Shown: positions 35,572 through 45,004, counted from the stretch's first letter. The stretch is DNA of 64,000 nt from Mycobacterium sp. SMC-2 (GCF_025263485.1 NZ_CP079863.1:4092001-4156000), one strand, 5' to 3'. Numbers and translations are program-made. Notes: generated by a model from the letters alone, not told the origin.

Positions 35572-36024
35572 TTACGGCCGTGGCGGTAACGCCGAAAGCC
35601 ACCCATCGGAAAGCAACTCCAGCAACTGCCCATCAGGATCCCGGATCATCGCCATCGCCTCGGTCACAGTCCCATCGACCACCGCTCCCCCGTACTCCTC
35701 AACCTTCTCGAGCGCGCCGCCGAGATCGGACACCGAAAACGAAATGTGCGTCAGCCCAATCTGATCCATGACGCGTTCCGACCCCGTGTGAACTTGACGC
35801 TTCGAGTAATCCATGAGTTCGAGCACAAACCCGTCGCGCACCAAGTAGGTCGCATGCACCCCGAGCGGCTCGGGAAGCTGGACAAGCTTGGCGGTGGGGC
35901 CGTCGGGCGGATCGAGCTCCCACCAGAACTGAAACCCGAGCACGTTTTCGTAGAACCGCCGCGACCGCTCGCGATCGGAGACGCACAATCCGACATGGTT
36001 GAAGGTCGTCCGGTGACTACTCAT
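35572..36024 (-). CDS. VOC-family (glyoxalase/dioxygenase fold) protein
   Basis: A 150-residue VOC protein with paired beta-alpha-beta-beta-beta modules: FNHVGLCVSDRERSRRFYEN, LELMDYS, LTHISFSVSDL and MIRDPDGQLLELL. Metal ligands would be His10, a Glu in VLELMDY, His in LTHISF and Glu in LLELL. The VOC fold covers glyoxalase I, dioxygenases and epimerases, so the reaction is open. GAAAGG lies 5 nt before the ATG. It is divergent from the P450 gene, 87 bp apart. Confidence 0.82.
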   Translation of the reverse strand: MSSHRTTFNHVGLCVSDRERSRRFYENVLGFQFWWELDPPDGPTAKLVQLPEPLGVHATYLVRDGFVLELMDYSKRQVHTGSERVMDQIGLTHISFSVSDLGGALEKVEEYGGAVVDGTVTEAMAMIRDPDGQLLELLSDGWLSALPPRP

Positions 36025-36111
36025 CGCGGCCTTTCTCGACAGAACCCACGAGCGTAATAATGCAAAGATAGTGTAGAAAGCAGGGCTCTCGTCGCGGTGG
36101 AGGACTTCCAG

Positions 36112-37365
36112 ATGGCAACTCGACCTGACGTCAGCGACGACGCCATCGTCGACTTCGACCACCACTCCGACGCGTTCAACCTCAACGAGCTGGCCATCAA
36201 CGCCGAGCTGCGGCAGAAATGCCCGGTCGCCTGGAACAAGAACTACGGCGGCTTCTGGTTCCTCAGCAGCTACGACGCGGTCAGCCACACGGCCAGAGAC
36301 GGCGACACCTTCGCCCACAAATACGAGCCCAACGCCGAGGACGGCGTCGACTATCAGGGCGAGATGGGCGTCCCACGCCCCGAAGGCCAGCCGGCCCTGG
36401 GCATCGGCGAAGTCGACGGCCCCTACCACCAAGCCCTACGGCACGCCCTGGCCCCGTTCTTCTCCCCCGGCGCCGTCCAGAAACTCAAGCCGTTCATGGA
36501 ACAAAAAGCCCACGAGTTCCTCGACCAAAAAATCGAAGACGGACAGATGGACCTCGTCCTCGACTACGCCAGCCCGGTCCCGGCCATCCTCACCATGAAG
36601 CTGATGGGCTTGCCCCACGACAACTGGCACCTCTACGCCAACCTCTTCCACTCCGTCATGGCCGTCCCGCAGGACAGCCCGGAGTACCTGGAAGCCATCG
36701 CCAAAGTCCCGAAGATGATGGAAGAAGTCCTGGAATATGCGGCCGGCAGAAGGGCCAGACCCGAGGAAGACCTGACTAGCTTCCTCATCCAGTTCGAGTT
36801 CGACGGCCACCGCCTCACCGACGAGCAGCTGCTTAACATCCTCTGGAACCTCATCGGCGGCGGCGTCGACACCACCACCTCCCAAACCGCACTGACACTG
36901 CAACACCTGGGCACCCACCCGGCCATCAGACAGCAACTCATCGACCACCCGGAGCTCTACCGCACCGCCACCGACGAATTCCTGCGCTACTTCTCGGTGA
37001 ACCAAACCCTCAGCCGCACAGTCACTCACGACGTCGAACTCAACGGCCAACACCTGAGAAAGAACGACAGAGTCGTCATCAGCTGGCTCTCCGCCAACCA
37101 CGACGAAAAAGAATTCGAAAAGCCCGACGAGATCATCCTGGACCGAACACCCAACCGCCACCTCGCCTTCGGGCTCGGGCCGCACCGCTGCATCGGCTCG
37201 CACCTCGCGCGCCTGATGTCCGAAACCATGGTGAGAGCGGTCCTCGACCGCATCCCCGACTACCAGGTCGACATCCAAAACGTCCACCAATACCTGGGCA
37301 ACCCGAGCATGACCGGGCTGGGCAAGCTGCCGGTCACCTTCACCCCCGGAGCAAAGCGAGGCTAG
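36112..37365 (+). CDS. Cytochrome P450
   Basis: A 417-residue soluble P450. I-helix GGGVDTTTS, ExxR in DEFLRYF, heme loop FGLGPHRCIG with Cys360. The I-helix acid/alcohol pair (D-T) is intact, so oxygen activation should be normal. The distinctive C-terminus VHQYLGNPSMTGLGKLPVTF also occurs in a relic at 43049-43165. I choose the ATG at 36112, with GGAGG upstream; a GTG five codons earlier is possible. Its TAG touches the ATG of the hydrolase gene, implying coupled translation and a shared pathway. Confidence 0.9.
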   Translation: MATRPDVSDDAIVDFDHHSDAFNLNELAINAELRQKCPVAWNKNYGGFWFLSSYDAVSHTARDGDTFAHKYEPNAEDGVDYQGEMGVPRPEGQPALGIGEVDGPYHQALRHALAPFFSPGAVQKLKPFMEQKAHEFLDQKIEDGQMDLVLDYASPVPAILTMKLMGLPHDNWHLYANLFHSVMAVPQDSPEYLEAIAKVPKMMEEVLEYAAGRRARPEEDLTSFLIQFEFDGHRLTDEQLLNILWNLIGGGVDTTTSQTALTLQHLGTHPAIRQQLIDHPELYRTATDEFLRYFSVNQTLSRTVTHDVELNGQHLRKNDRVVISWLSANHDEKEFEKPDEIILDRTPNRHLAFGLGPHRCIGSHLARLMSETMVRAVLDRIPDYQVDIQNVHQYLGNPSMTGLGKLPVTFTPGAKRG

Positions 37366-38565
37366 ATGCCGGACAGCGCTCGCAGACCCGCCAACCCAGT
37401 AACGCAAATGCTGGGCCCATTCACCCGCACCGGCGGTTTCTACGCCCGCTCCTGGGGCACCTACCTGGATCGCCAGCCCGACGAGCTACCGGTGGCCCGG
37501 CCCACCATCGCGCTCGCGGCACAGGCCTTCCGCGACGAAATCCTGCTGGCCGGCTTCAGCCTGCTGCGCCGAGCCCCCGACACAAAAACCCTCGAACGCA
37601 TCAACAGCGAAGTGCTTGCCGCACAGGACTTTTACGGCGACAAGGGCTGGCTCGACAATCCCGGGGGTTTCTTCGCCCCGCCCCCGCCGCTCACCGACGT
37701 CACGGTCAAGCGCGTCAGCAGCATGGGACGCAACTACGAGCGGCTGTCCTTCGACAGCGGCTACGAGCCCCACGAAGGGGAACCCGGCCGGGAGCGCTGG
37801 CAAAGCTACACCGGCAACACACGCGAGTACGCCCTGATGTTCCGGCACCGCCGGCCGCGGCCCTGGCTGGTCTGCATCCACGGCGCGGAGATGGGGCGCG
37901 CGGCGCTCGACCCGATGCTGTTTCACGCCTGGCACCTGTATCGCGATCTCGACCTCAACGTCGTGCTTCCGGTACTGCCCCTGCACGGCCCTCGAGCGAG
38001 CGGCGGACCAAAGTTCCCCAGCGAGGACGTGCTCGACGACGTCCACGGCGCCGCTCAGGCGGTCTGGGACATCCGGCGCCTCATCGCCTGGATCCGCGCG
38101 CAACAGCCCGGCGCCGCGATCGGGGTCAACGGCATCTCCCTCGGCGGCCTGATCTCGTCGCTGGTCGCCAGCCTCGACGACGGCCTCAGCTGCGCGATCC
38201 TGGGCGTGCCGGCCGTCGACCTGGTGAACCTGGTCGGCCGCCACGCCGGCCTCAGCGGCCACGCCGCCCTGCGGCACACGATGAACTCGGCCAAGCCCCT
38301 GGGCCGGATGATCTCGCCGCTCGCCCTGACCCCGCGCGTGCCGAAGAAGGGCCGCTTCATCTACGCCGGCCTCGCCGACCGGCTGGTACACCCGCGCGAC
38401 CAGGTCACCCGACTCTGGGAGCACTGGGGCAAACCCGAAATCCAGTGGTACCCAGGCGGTCACACCGGATTCTTCCGCTCGCGGCCGGTGCAGCGCTTCA
38501 TCGACGACGCGCTGGTGCAGTCGGGCCTGGCCGACCCGTCACGGTCACAACGCAAAAGGTACTGA
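37366..38565 (+). CDS. Alpha/beta hydrolase family protein
   Basis: A 399-residue hydrolase. An N-terminal extension of about 150 residues precedes the fold. The oxyanion strand is PWLVCIHGAEMG, the nucleophile elbow is NGISLGGLISS, and the acid and His are in AGLADRLVHPRDQ and YPGGHTGFF. The start codon directly follows the P450 stop, and it probably acts on the same substrate, for example hydrolysing an ester or thioester before or after hydroxylation. The large N-terminal part may form a lid. It resembles mycobacterial hydrolases of unknown function. Confidence 0.82.
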   Translation: MPDSARRPANPVTQMLGPFTRTGGFYARSWGTYLDRQPDELPVARPTIALAAQAFRDEILLAGFSLLRRAPDTKTLERINSEVLAAQDFYGDKGWLDNPGGFFAPPPPLTDVTVKRVSSMGRNYERLSFDSGYEPHEGEPGRERWQSYTGNTREYALMFRHRRPRPWLVCIHGAEMGRAALDPMLFHAWHLYRDLDLNVVLPVLPLHGPRASGGPKFPSEDVLDDVHGAAQAVWDIRRLIAWIRAQQPGAAIGVNGISLGGLISSLVASLDDGLSCAILGVPAVDLVNLVGRHAGLSGHAALRHTMNSAKPLGRMISPLALTPRVPKKGRFIYAGLADRLVHPRDQVTRLWEHWGKPEIQWYPGGHTGFFRSRPVQRFIDDALVQSGLADPSRSQRKRY

Positions 38566-38569
38566 GCCA

Positions 38570-39833
38570 GTGGAAGATCTGGACGACGACCCGCATGCTG
38601 CGAGTCTTGCTGTGGAGCTGCTGACGCTCGATCAGATCAACACGGCGGCAAATCGGCTGAGCGCGGTAGTGCGCCAAACCCCGGTTATCGCGTCGCGAAT
38701 GCTGTCGGATCGCACGGGCGAACAGGTGTGGCTCAAATGCGAGAACCTGCAACTCACTGGGTCGTTCAAGACCCGCGGAGCCTACAACCGGATCGCCAAT
38801 CTCAGCGTCGAGGAGCGGGCTCGCGGTGTGGTGGCGGCCAGCGCAGGCAACCACGCGCAGGGCGTCGCGTGGGCCGCGACCCAGCTGGGGATCGCATCAA
38901 CGGTGTTCATGCCCATCACCGTCCCGCTCCCAAAACTGGCGGCCACCAAGGCTTATGGTGGGCAAGTTCACCTGATCGGCAACACGGTCGACGACGCACT
39001 GGTCGCGGCGTGTGAATATTCGGAGCAACACGACGCGGTCTTCATCCACCCGTTCGATCACGCCGACGTCGTCGCCGGCCAGGCCACCGTCGGGCTAGAG
39101 ATCCTCGAGCAGATTCCCGATGTGGCAACCATCGTCGTACCGACCGGCGGCGGAGGCCTCCTAGCCGGAATTGCCACTGCGGCACACTTTCTGGCGCCCG
39201 CACGTCCAGGTCATCGGAGTGCAGGCCGCCAACGCGGCCGCCTGGCCGGCTTCGTTGGCCGCCGGGCATCCCGTGCGGTTGGAGTCGATGTCGACGATGG
39301 CCGACGGCATCGCCGTGGCCTTGCCTGGAGCAATCCCTTTCGCCCATGTACAGGCATTCGGCACCTCGATTCAGACGGTTAGCGAAGAGGCGCTCTCGCG
39401 GGCGCTGTTGGTGTGCATGGAGCGCGTGAAACTCATCGTCGAACCGGCCGGGGCGGCAGCCGTGGCGGCGCTGCTGACCCGGGCACCCGAACTCGGCTTG
39501 CGCGGTCCCGTTTGCGCGGTCTTGTCGGGCGGCAATATCGACCCGCTGGTGTTGACCCACGTGATCACTCACGGCCTGCGTGCGGCCGGGCGCTATCTCG
39601 CAGTCGAGGTCACCATCCCCGACCGCCCCGGTGGGCTCAGCAGGCTACTCGACGTGGTCAGCGCGAGCGGCGCCAGCGTGCTCGACGTGGTGCACTCGCG
39701 TACGGCACGCAAGCTGGCACTGGACGAAGTCGAGGTGAGGCTTACCCTCGAGACCCGGGGTCAGGCACACCGGGAAGAGGTGTTGACCGCCCTGACCGGA
39801 GCCGGATTCGTCGTCTCCGTCGAGGACAATTAG
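38570..39833 (+). pseudogene. Threonine ammonia-lyase (PLP-dependent), frameshifted
   Basis: The intact protein would have 420 residues: a PLP-binding catalytic domain with SFKTRGA (Lys67), ASAGNHAQGVA and the phosphate loop PTGGGGLLAGIATA, then a C-terminal ACT-like domain (VEVTIPDRPGGLSRLLDVV). One extra C in the run at 39197-39199 shifts the frame: LAP is followed by ARPGHRS instead of HVQVIGVQA. The first frame ends at 39382; the second continues to 39833. Everything else is well preserved, so the lesion is recent or a sequencing error. The GTG at 38570 follows the hydrolase stop by 2 bp. Confidence 0.85.
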
Positions 39834-39893
39834 CAAGCGTGACGATCACAAACGTTGCCGGCCCGCCGAATCCAGTTGCCAGGAGGATCACGC

Positions 39894-41297
39894 ATGCGTG
39901 CAAAATTGCGGGCCATCCCTGCCAAGTTAGGTTTGCTCAAGATCGCTTGGGAGGCTTGGCGTTTCCACCGGGGTGATGACAAGAGCATCGCACGCCGCCA
40001 GCAGGCCCGACTCGAAGATATTGTGCGGCATGCGCGAATCGCGTCACCGTACTACCGGAATCTGTACCGGCACCTCGAGCCTGGGCCGGTGAAACTGGCG
40101 TCACTGCCGGTCGTGGCGAAGCGCGACCTGATGGCGCATTTCGATGACTGGGTCACCGACCCGGCCATCAGCCTTGAATCGCTGCGGCGCGACTTTCTCG
40201 CAGACCACTCGCTGGTCGGCGCCCGGTACCTGGGCCGCTATCACGTGGCGACGACATCGGGAACGAGCGGCGACCCGGCCATCCTGATCCACGATGACGC
40301 CTCGTGGGCGCTGTTTCACTTCGTCGGCCGGCGAGGAGAACTGCGATTCATCGCTCGCCGGGACCTTCTGTTCGGGGTCCTGCGGCGCGGAGTGCGCGCC
40401 GCGGCGTTGTTCGTCACCGACGGGCACATCGGCGCGTCCGCCGCGCTGGAGTCTGCCCGGCGCCGCAGCCGATTCCTGGCCGAACGCGCTCGCGTGTTCT
40501 CGGTGCTGCGGCCACTTTCGGAATTGGTCGCACAGATCAATGCTTTCCAGCCGACGGTGCTCGAGGGCTACCCGAGCGCGCTGGCACTGCTGGCGAGCGA
40601 ACAACGGGCGGGCCGGCTGACGATTCGACCACTGCTGGCCATCACCTCGGGGGAGCACCTGACGGCCACGCTGCGCGCCGACATCGAGTCGACGTTCGGC
40701 TGTCCGGTCCAGAATCGCTATGCTTCAGCCGAATTTCCTGGTTTGTCAATGGAATGCACGCACGGCCTGTTCCACGTCAACAGTGATTGGTACGTCCTCG
40801 AGCCGGTCGATGAGGATTATCGTCCCGTCCCGCCGGGCGTTGTCTCCCATACCGTTCTGGTCACCAACTTGGCTAACCGGGTGCAACCGCTGATCCGCTA
40901 CGACCTCGGTGACCGGGTGAAGCTGGCCGCTACGCCGTGCGCGTGCGGCAATCGGCTGCCGGGGATCACGGTGGAGGGACGCAGCGGCGACCTGCTCTCG
41001 TTCGAGGCACCAGACGGGACGGCGGTCACGGTGCTGTCACTCGCGCTCGGGACTGTCGTCGAGGAAACCCCCGGCGTGCGCCGGTTTCAGGTGATCCGCA
41101 CCAGCCCGTCGGCTGTGACCGTGCGATTGGAGATATGGCCTGACGCCGACCCGGTGCAGGTCTGGCATGCCGTCGACCAGCGGCTGGACGCGTTCTTGGC
41201 GACACAGGGAGCCGCGCCGGTAGTCGTGGAACACGCGACCGAGCTGCCCGCCCTCGACCCCGGAACCGGCAAGTATCGGCAGGTGTGGTCAGCCTGA
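39894..41297 (+). CDS. Phenylacetate-CoA ligase-like (CapK-type) adenylate-forming enzyme
   Basis: A 467-residue ligase. The ATP loop is VATTSGTSGDPAIL, the middle motif RYASAEFPGL, then RYDLGDRVKL and a Cys-Ala-Cys-Gly zinc-like element (CACGNRLPG) before the small C-terminal domain. This matches the short adenylate-forming enzymes related to phenylacetate-CoA ligase and capsule protein CapK. They activate carboxylic acids as acyl-AMP or acyl-CoA. AGGAGG lies 8 nt before the ATG at 39894. With P450, hydrolase and WS/DGAT nearby, activation of a modified fatty or aromatic acid is plausible. Confidence 0.83.
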   Translation: MRAKLRAIPAKLGLLKIAWEAWRFHRGDDKSIARRQQARLEDIVRHARIASPYYRNLYRHLEPGPVKLASLPVVAKRDLMAHFDDWVTDPAISLESLRRDFLADHSLVGARYLGRYHVATTSGTSGDPAILIHDDASWALFHFVGRRGELRFIARRDLLFGVLRRGVRAAALFVTDGHIGASAALESARRRSRFLAERARVFSVLRPLSELVAQINAFQPTVLEGYPSALALLASEQRAGRLTIRPLLAITSGEHLTATLRADIESTFGCPVQNRYASAEFPGLSMECTHGLFHVNSDWYVLEPVDEDYRPVPPGVVSHTVLVTNLANRVQPLIRYDLGDRVKLAATPCACGNRLPGITVEGRSGDLLSFEAPDGTAVTVLSLALGTVVEETPGVRRFQVIRTSPSAVTVRLEIWPDADPVQVWHAVDQRLDAFLATQGAAPVVVEHATELPALDPGTGKYRQVWSA

Positions 41298-41337
41298 TAG
41301 CGGCTACCGGCCGGCCGCACCCGAGCCTCGCCGTCGT

Positions 41338-42939
41338 TCAAGCCGTCACGCCAGGAGTCGCCGCCAGCAACCGGTCGAAGGCGTGGGCGAAGCCGTCGAC
41401 GATCGTCTCATGTTCGGGCACAAGGGTTTTGTCACAGGCGATGCCCACGGTCACGTCGCCGTTGTAGGTGAAGATGCCGAAGCTCATGGGCTGGTTGCCC
41501 GATACGGGCGCCCACCCGACGATGCCCTCCACCTTGCTGCCGGCCAGGTACACCGGCATCGGCGGGCCGGGCACATTGGTGAGCGTGCCGATCGTGCGGT
41601 CGGTGAACAGGCCCACCGACGCTTCATATAGCTGCCTGTTGAACCCGGCGATGCTCTCCTGCAGGCGAAACGCCACGGCCGCCTCGTGGCCGTGCTTGAT
41701 GCGGTTCATCCGCCGTTTGGCCACGGCCAGCACTCGCAGGGCATCGGGCTCGTCGGTCGGCAGTTCGAGTTGCACGAGCGCGAACTCGTTACCGAGATTG
41801 TCGGGCAGCGTCACGTCGACCGGCTTGAGGTTGACCGGGACCATGAAGGTCACCGCGGAGCAGCGGGCGTGTTGGGTCTCGAGGTAGTCGTGCAACGCTC
41901 CGGCCACACACGTCACCAGCACGTCGTTGACCGTGCACCGATTCGCCCTGGCGACGGCCCTCGCTTTGGCCAGCGGGATCGGCTCCGACCATGCCACCGC
42001 TTTCTCGACGCCTGCGGTGCCCGTCCACAGGGTCGCGTCGTTGCGGGTGCCGACCAGCAGTTTGCGGACCGTGTCCAGGTCACCCGGCGCCGACGAGAAC
42101 ACGTCGACCAGCGCGCCGCTGCCGGGCACCGCCGCCCGCATGATCGAGCGGACGGATTCGGCGACGTCGAACACCCTCGCCCGCGCCGACATCGTGATCG
42201 TGTGGCCGGCGCCCACCGGGTTCTCCAGCGCCAGGCGACCAAAGTCGGTGGCACGAGCGACAATTCGAGGCAGTCCGGCGGTGGTCCGTACGGCACCTGC
42301 CGTCGCCCGTCCGACCGGGTCGTCCAGCATCTCATTGGCGACCGACCGCGCGCGCCGCGCCGTGCCCGCCGCCCTCACCGCCGCGGTCCGCAACCGGTCC
42401 TTCATCGGCCGTCCCGGCGGGTGGGGCCGCGCGGCGTGCTGCACCACGTCGGGACCGCGGATGGGGCCCCCGTCGGGCGACGCGTCGAACAGGCTCATCG
42501 CCAGCTCGACCATGCGCATGCCATCGGCGACGGCGTGGTGCGTCCGCATGATCATGGCGCTACCCTCCCGGTAGCGGTTCACCCAAATGCTCTTCCAGAG
42601 TGGCTTTTTACGGTCGAGCATTTCGGTGTGATGGCTGGCCACCAGCGCCTGCAACTCGCGGCGGTCGTCGGGGTCTTTCAGGTCCACGATCGTGACGTGC
42701 TCCTCGAAGTCGAAGTCGTCGTCGACCTCCCACCACCACGAGCCGTCGCGGTCCTTGACCGCCAGGCTGCGGAACACCGGGTAGCGGTTGGTGAGCCGCT
42801 CCTCGATGACCTGACGCACCCGGTTCCAGTCGAGCGGGTCGGCCGTCCAGACCACCGTGTCGACGACCATCAGATTGTTGGGGCGGTCCATCTCCAGCCA
42901 CAGGGCGTCCTGGATGCCGAGCCGGCGTCGCTCTGCCAC
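41338..42939 (-). CDS. WS/DGAT wax ester/triacylglycerol acyltransferase
   Basis: A 533-residue enzyme of the bacterial WS/DGAT (Tgs) family. The catalytic motif HHAVADG is at residues 134-140, with PLW at 113-115 and the C-terminal FPVNL/NVPGP-like region read as TNVPGPPMPVYLAG. It transfers an acyl group from acyl-CoA to a diacylglycerol or fatty alcohol. I chose the GTG at 42939 because GGAGG lies 7-8 nt upstream and the family N-terminus (LGIQDALWLEMDRP) starts there. It converges on the ligase gene. The enzyme probably completes storage- or surface-lipid synthesis. Confidence 0.92.
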   Translation of the reverse strand: MAERRRLGIQDALWLEMDRPNNLMVVDTVVWTADPLDWNRVRQVIEERLTNRYPVFRSLAVKDRDGSWWWEVDDDFDFEEHVTIVDLKDPDDRRELQALVASHHTEMLDRKKPLWKSIWVNRYREGSAMIMRTHHAVADGMRMVELAMSLFDASPDGGPIRGPDVVQHAARPHPPGRPMKDRLRTAAVRAAGTARRARSVANEMLDDPVGRATAGAVRTTAGLPRIVARATDFGRLALENPVGAGHTITMSARARVFDVAESVRSIMRAAVPGSGALVDVFSSAPGDLDTVRKLLVGTRNDATLWTGTAGVEKAVAWSEPIPLAKARAVARANRCTVNDVLVTCVAGALHDYLETQHARCSAVTFMVPVNLKPVDVTLPDNLGNEFALVQLELPTDEPDALRVLAVAKRRMNRIKHGHEAAVAFRLQESIAGFNRQLYEASVGLFTDRTIGTLTNVPGPPMPVYLAGSKVEGIVGWAPVSGNQPMSFGIFTYNGDVTVGIACDKTLVPEHETIVDGFAHAFDRLLAATPGVTA

Positions 42940-43048
42940 CTCGCACCTCCACGAACGGTCGACTTTGGCGCTTCCCTCTCTGCTGATCATGCGCCCGGCC
43001 AACGAGCTCAGGCCAGCCCCCGCTGGGTATGGCGCGCTAGGAGCGCCA

Positions 43049-43165
43049 TATGAGGTCGACCTCAACCACGTCCACCAATACCTCGGTAACCCCAGCACGA
43101 CCGGGCTGGGCAAGCTGCCGGTCACCTTTATCCCGGCGAAGAGCCGAGACACGTTGCGCCCGTGA
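43049..43165 (+). pseudogene. 3' relic of a cytochrome P450 gene
   Basis: The frame reads YEVDLNHVHQYLGNPSTTGL, then GKLPVTFIPAKSR, almost the same as the last 35 residues of the P450 at 36112-37365. The rest of the P450, including the heme loop, is missing. The relic begins at the edge of a perfect 8-bp palindrome with a 7-nt loop (43028-43050), which may mark the breakpoint. It is evidence of a former duplicate P450 in this cluster. Confidence 0.8.
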
Positions 43166-43168
43166 TGA

Positions 43169-44578
43169 TCAGGACGCCGTCGCGTACTGCAACACCGGTT
43201 CCGACGAATCGACGTGGCTGCCGCTGATGATCCTGAGCCGGTTCGGGCGCACCTCGTAGCGCACGCCGTTGACCGGATTGGTGACGTCGAATCCGTCCCC
43301 CACGCGCTCCGCGTTCGACAGCTCGATGTGCGCGCCGTCGCGGATGCGCTCACCGCGGTAGTAGTAACTGCCGCTGAGGTTTTGACATACCACGGCCAGC
43401 GACTTGGCGGTCCGCACCACCGCGGCCGGCGGGTTGCCCGGGTCGCAACGGGCCGTCTCGCCGACGAATCCCAACCCGTCGGCGCCCCGCACCGGAGCCG
43501 ACAACGTCGGCGTCTTCGGTGGGGGCGGGCTGGACGGCGCGGGCGAGGCCGGCTTGGCGGCCGGCGGCGGCGAACCACCGGTCATCAACGCCGATACCAG
43601 CGCCCCGACCAGACCGGCGATCACCAGCACCACCGCCGCCCCGGTCACCACGAACGGCGCCCGGCTGGCAAAAGGCCGATTCACCGGCGGTGAAGGCGGC
43701 TCGACAACCGGATAGGGGCTGTAGCCGGTGTCGTCGGGATTCGGATAGACCGCCTCAAACGGCCGGGTGCGAAGGGGCCCCGCGCCAGCGCCAACCGGGT
43801 CGTACGCCGCGTTCACCGCCGCGCTGGCCGCCCGGGCGAGGTCACCCGCGGAAGCGAACCGCGCCGCACGCTGCTTGGCCATGCCTCGGGCGATGACGTC
43901 GTCGAAGGCCCGGCCCACACCGCGACGCATGATGCTGGGCCGCGGCGCCGGCGACAACAGGTGTGCGCTCTTCAGCTCCCCCGGGTCCGCGCCCTCGAAC
44001 GGCGGCTGACCGGTGAGGCACTCGTAGAGCAGGCACGCCAGCGAGTACACGTCGGTCTGCGGCCCCACCCGGCCGGTGGTGAACCGCTCGGGCGCCATGT
44101 AGACGCGCGACGCGTCGGCGTGCCCGATCCCGAAGTCGGCGACATACGCGAAGTGATCGGGGGTTAGCAGCACGTTCTCCCGTCTGACGCCCAGGTGCAC
44201 CAGCCCGGCGGTGTGCGCGGCATCCAGCGCCCGGGCCACCTGCGCGACGATCGACGCGGCGCGCGGGGGTTCCAGCGGTCCACGCTCACGCAGCAGGTCC
44301 CTGAGGCTGCCGCCCTCGACCAGCTGCATGTCGACGAACGGCACGCCGTCGATCTCGCCGAAATCGTGCACCGGGACGATGTGCGGCTCCCCCAGTCGTG
44401 ACGCGATCGCGCACTCTCGCCGAAAGCGTTGCTGGAAGCCGGGTTCCGCGGCCATCGCGCCAGGCAATAGCTTGACCGCGACCATCCGGTCCTTAACCGA
44501 GTCGTAAGCCCGGTAGACCTGGCCCGTCGCACCCGTCCCGATCAGTGAGCGCAGCTCGTAGCGGCCGAAGCGGGTCAA
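43169..44578 (-). CDS. Receptor-type pseudokinase (HRD Asp replaced by Gly)
   Basis: A 469-residue transmembrane protein with a PknD/PknF-like kinase domain (residues 5-260), a Pro-rich linker, a membrane helix (about 308-333) and an extracytoplasmic domain with one Cys pair (ARCDPG, VVCQN). Lys36 in VAVK and DFG at 148-150 are kept. The catalytic loop reads HLGVRREN (128-135): HRD Asp is Gly130 and the Lys two residues later is Arg132. The activation segment is about 10 residues shorter than in the kinase at 33928. Phosphotransfer is unlikely, so scaffolding or regulation is expected. The TTG at 44578 has GGGAG 7 nt upstream. Confidence 0.88.
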   Translation of the reverse strand: MTRFGRYELRSLIGTGATGQVYRAYDSVKDRMVAVKLLPGAMAAEPGFQQRFRRECAIASRLGEPHIVPVHDFGEIDGVPFVDMQLVEGGSLRDLLRERGPLEPPRAASIVAQVARALDAAHTAGLVHLGVRRENVLLTPDHFAYVADFGIGHADASRVYMAPERFTTGRVGPQTDVYSLACLLYECLTGQPPFEGADPGELKSAHLLSPAPRPSIMRRGVGRAFDDVIARGMAKQRAARFASAGDLARAASAAVNAAYDPVGAGAGPLRTRPFEAVYPNPDDTGYSPYPVVEPPSPPVNRPFASRAPFVVTGAAVVLVIAGLVGALVSALMTGGSPPPAAKPASPAPSSPPPPKTPTLSAPVRGADGLGFVGETARCDPGNPPAAVVRTAKSLAVVCQNLSGSYYYRGERIRDGAHIELSNAERVGDGFDVTNPVNGVRYEVRPNRLRIISGSHVDSSEPVLQYATAS

Positions 44579-44656
44579 TCGGCGCTCCCTTCGCCAGGTC
44601 GAACAGGTCCAGCCCGGCGGGTTCCCAAATTCGGCACCGACCTAACGTGCGGCGGC

Positions 44657-45004
44657 TCACGCGTGCGGCGGCACCGGGCACCAGAACAGGCCGCAGTTGA
44701 AGTTTGGCGGGCCCGCCGGCGCCCGCGGGGTCGCGGTGATCGGGCCGCTCGGCCACCCATAGACGGCGCCGGTATCGGCGTCGACGACGCCGCGGTAGTC
44801 GTAGTAGTAGAGGTGGCACACGCCCATGTCCCAGCTGATGAAGTTGTCCGGGACGCGCTCGCCCGGGCACCACTTGCCGCAGGTGTGCCCGGCCGGGCAG
44901 TTCCCGCCGACGTGGCCGTACGGGTCGGCCTGCGCGACGCCTACGCCCAAACCAAGGCCGGCAAAGGCCGTCAGCAGCGCGCCGGCCATCCACTTCTTAG
45001 TCAT
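44657..45004 (-). CDS. Small secreted cysteine-rich protein
   Basis: A 115-residue protein with a signal peptide (MTKKWMAGALLTAFAGLGL, ending AQA before DPYGHVGG). The mature part has seven cysteines (NCPAGHTCGKWCPG, GVCHLYYYDY, NCGLFWCPVP) and many aromatic residues. It resembles small mycobacterial exported proteins of unknown function with a CPxGxxC motif. The ATG at 45004 fixes the signal peptide length. It lies 78 bp upstream of the pseudokinase on the same strand, and the two may share a transcript. Confidence 0.75.
   Translation of the reverse strand: MTKKWMAGALLTAFAGLGLGVGVAQADPYGHVGGNCPAGHTCGKWCPGERVPDNFISWDMGVCHLYYYDYRGVVDADTGAVYGWPSGPITATPRAPAGPPNFNCGLFWCPVPPHA

Noticed and set aside
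42857-43048. 5' part of the open frame that ends in the P450 relic
   Set aside because: It is antisense to the 5' end of the WS/DGAT gene and shows no P450 similarity; only the segment from 43049 is homologous.
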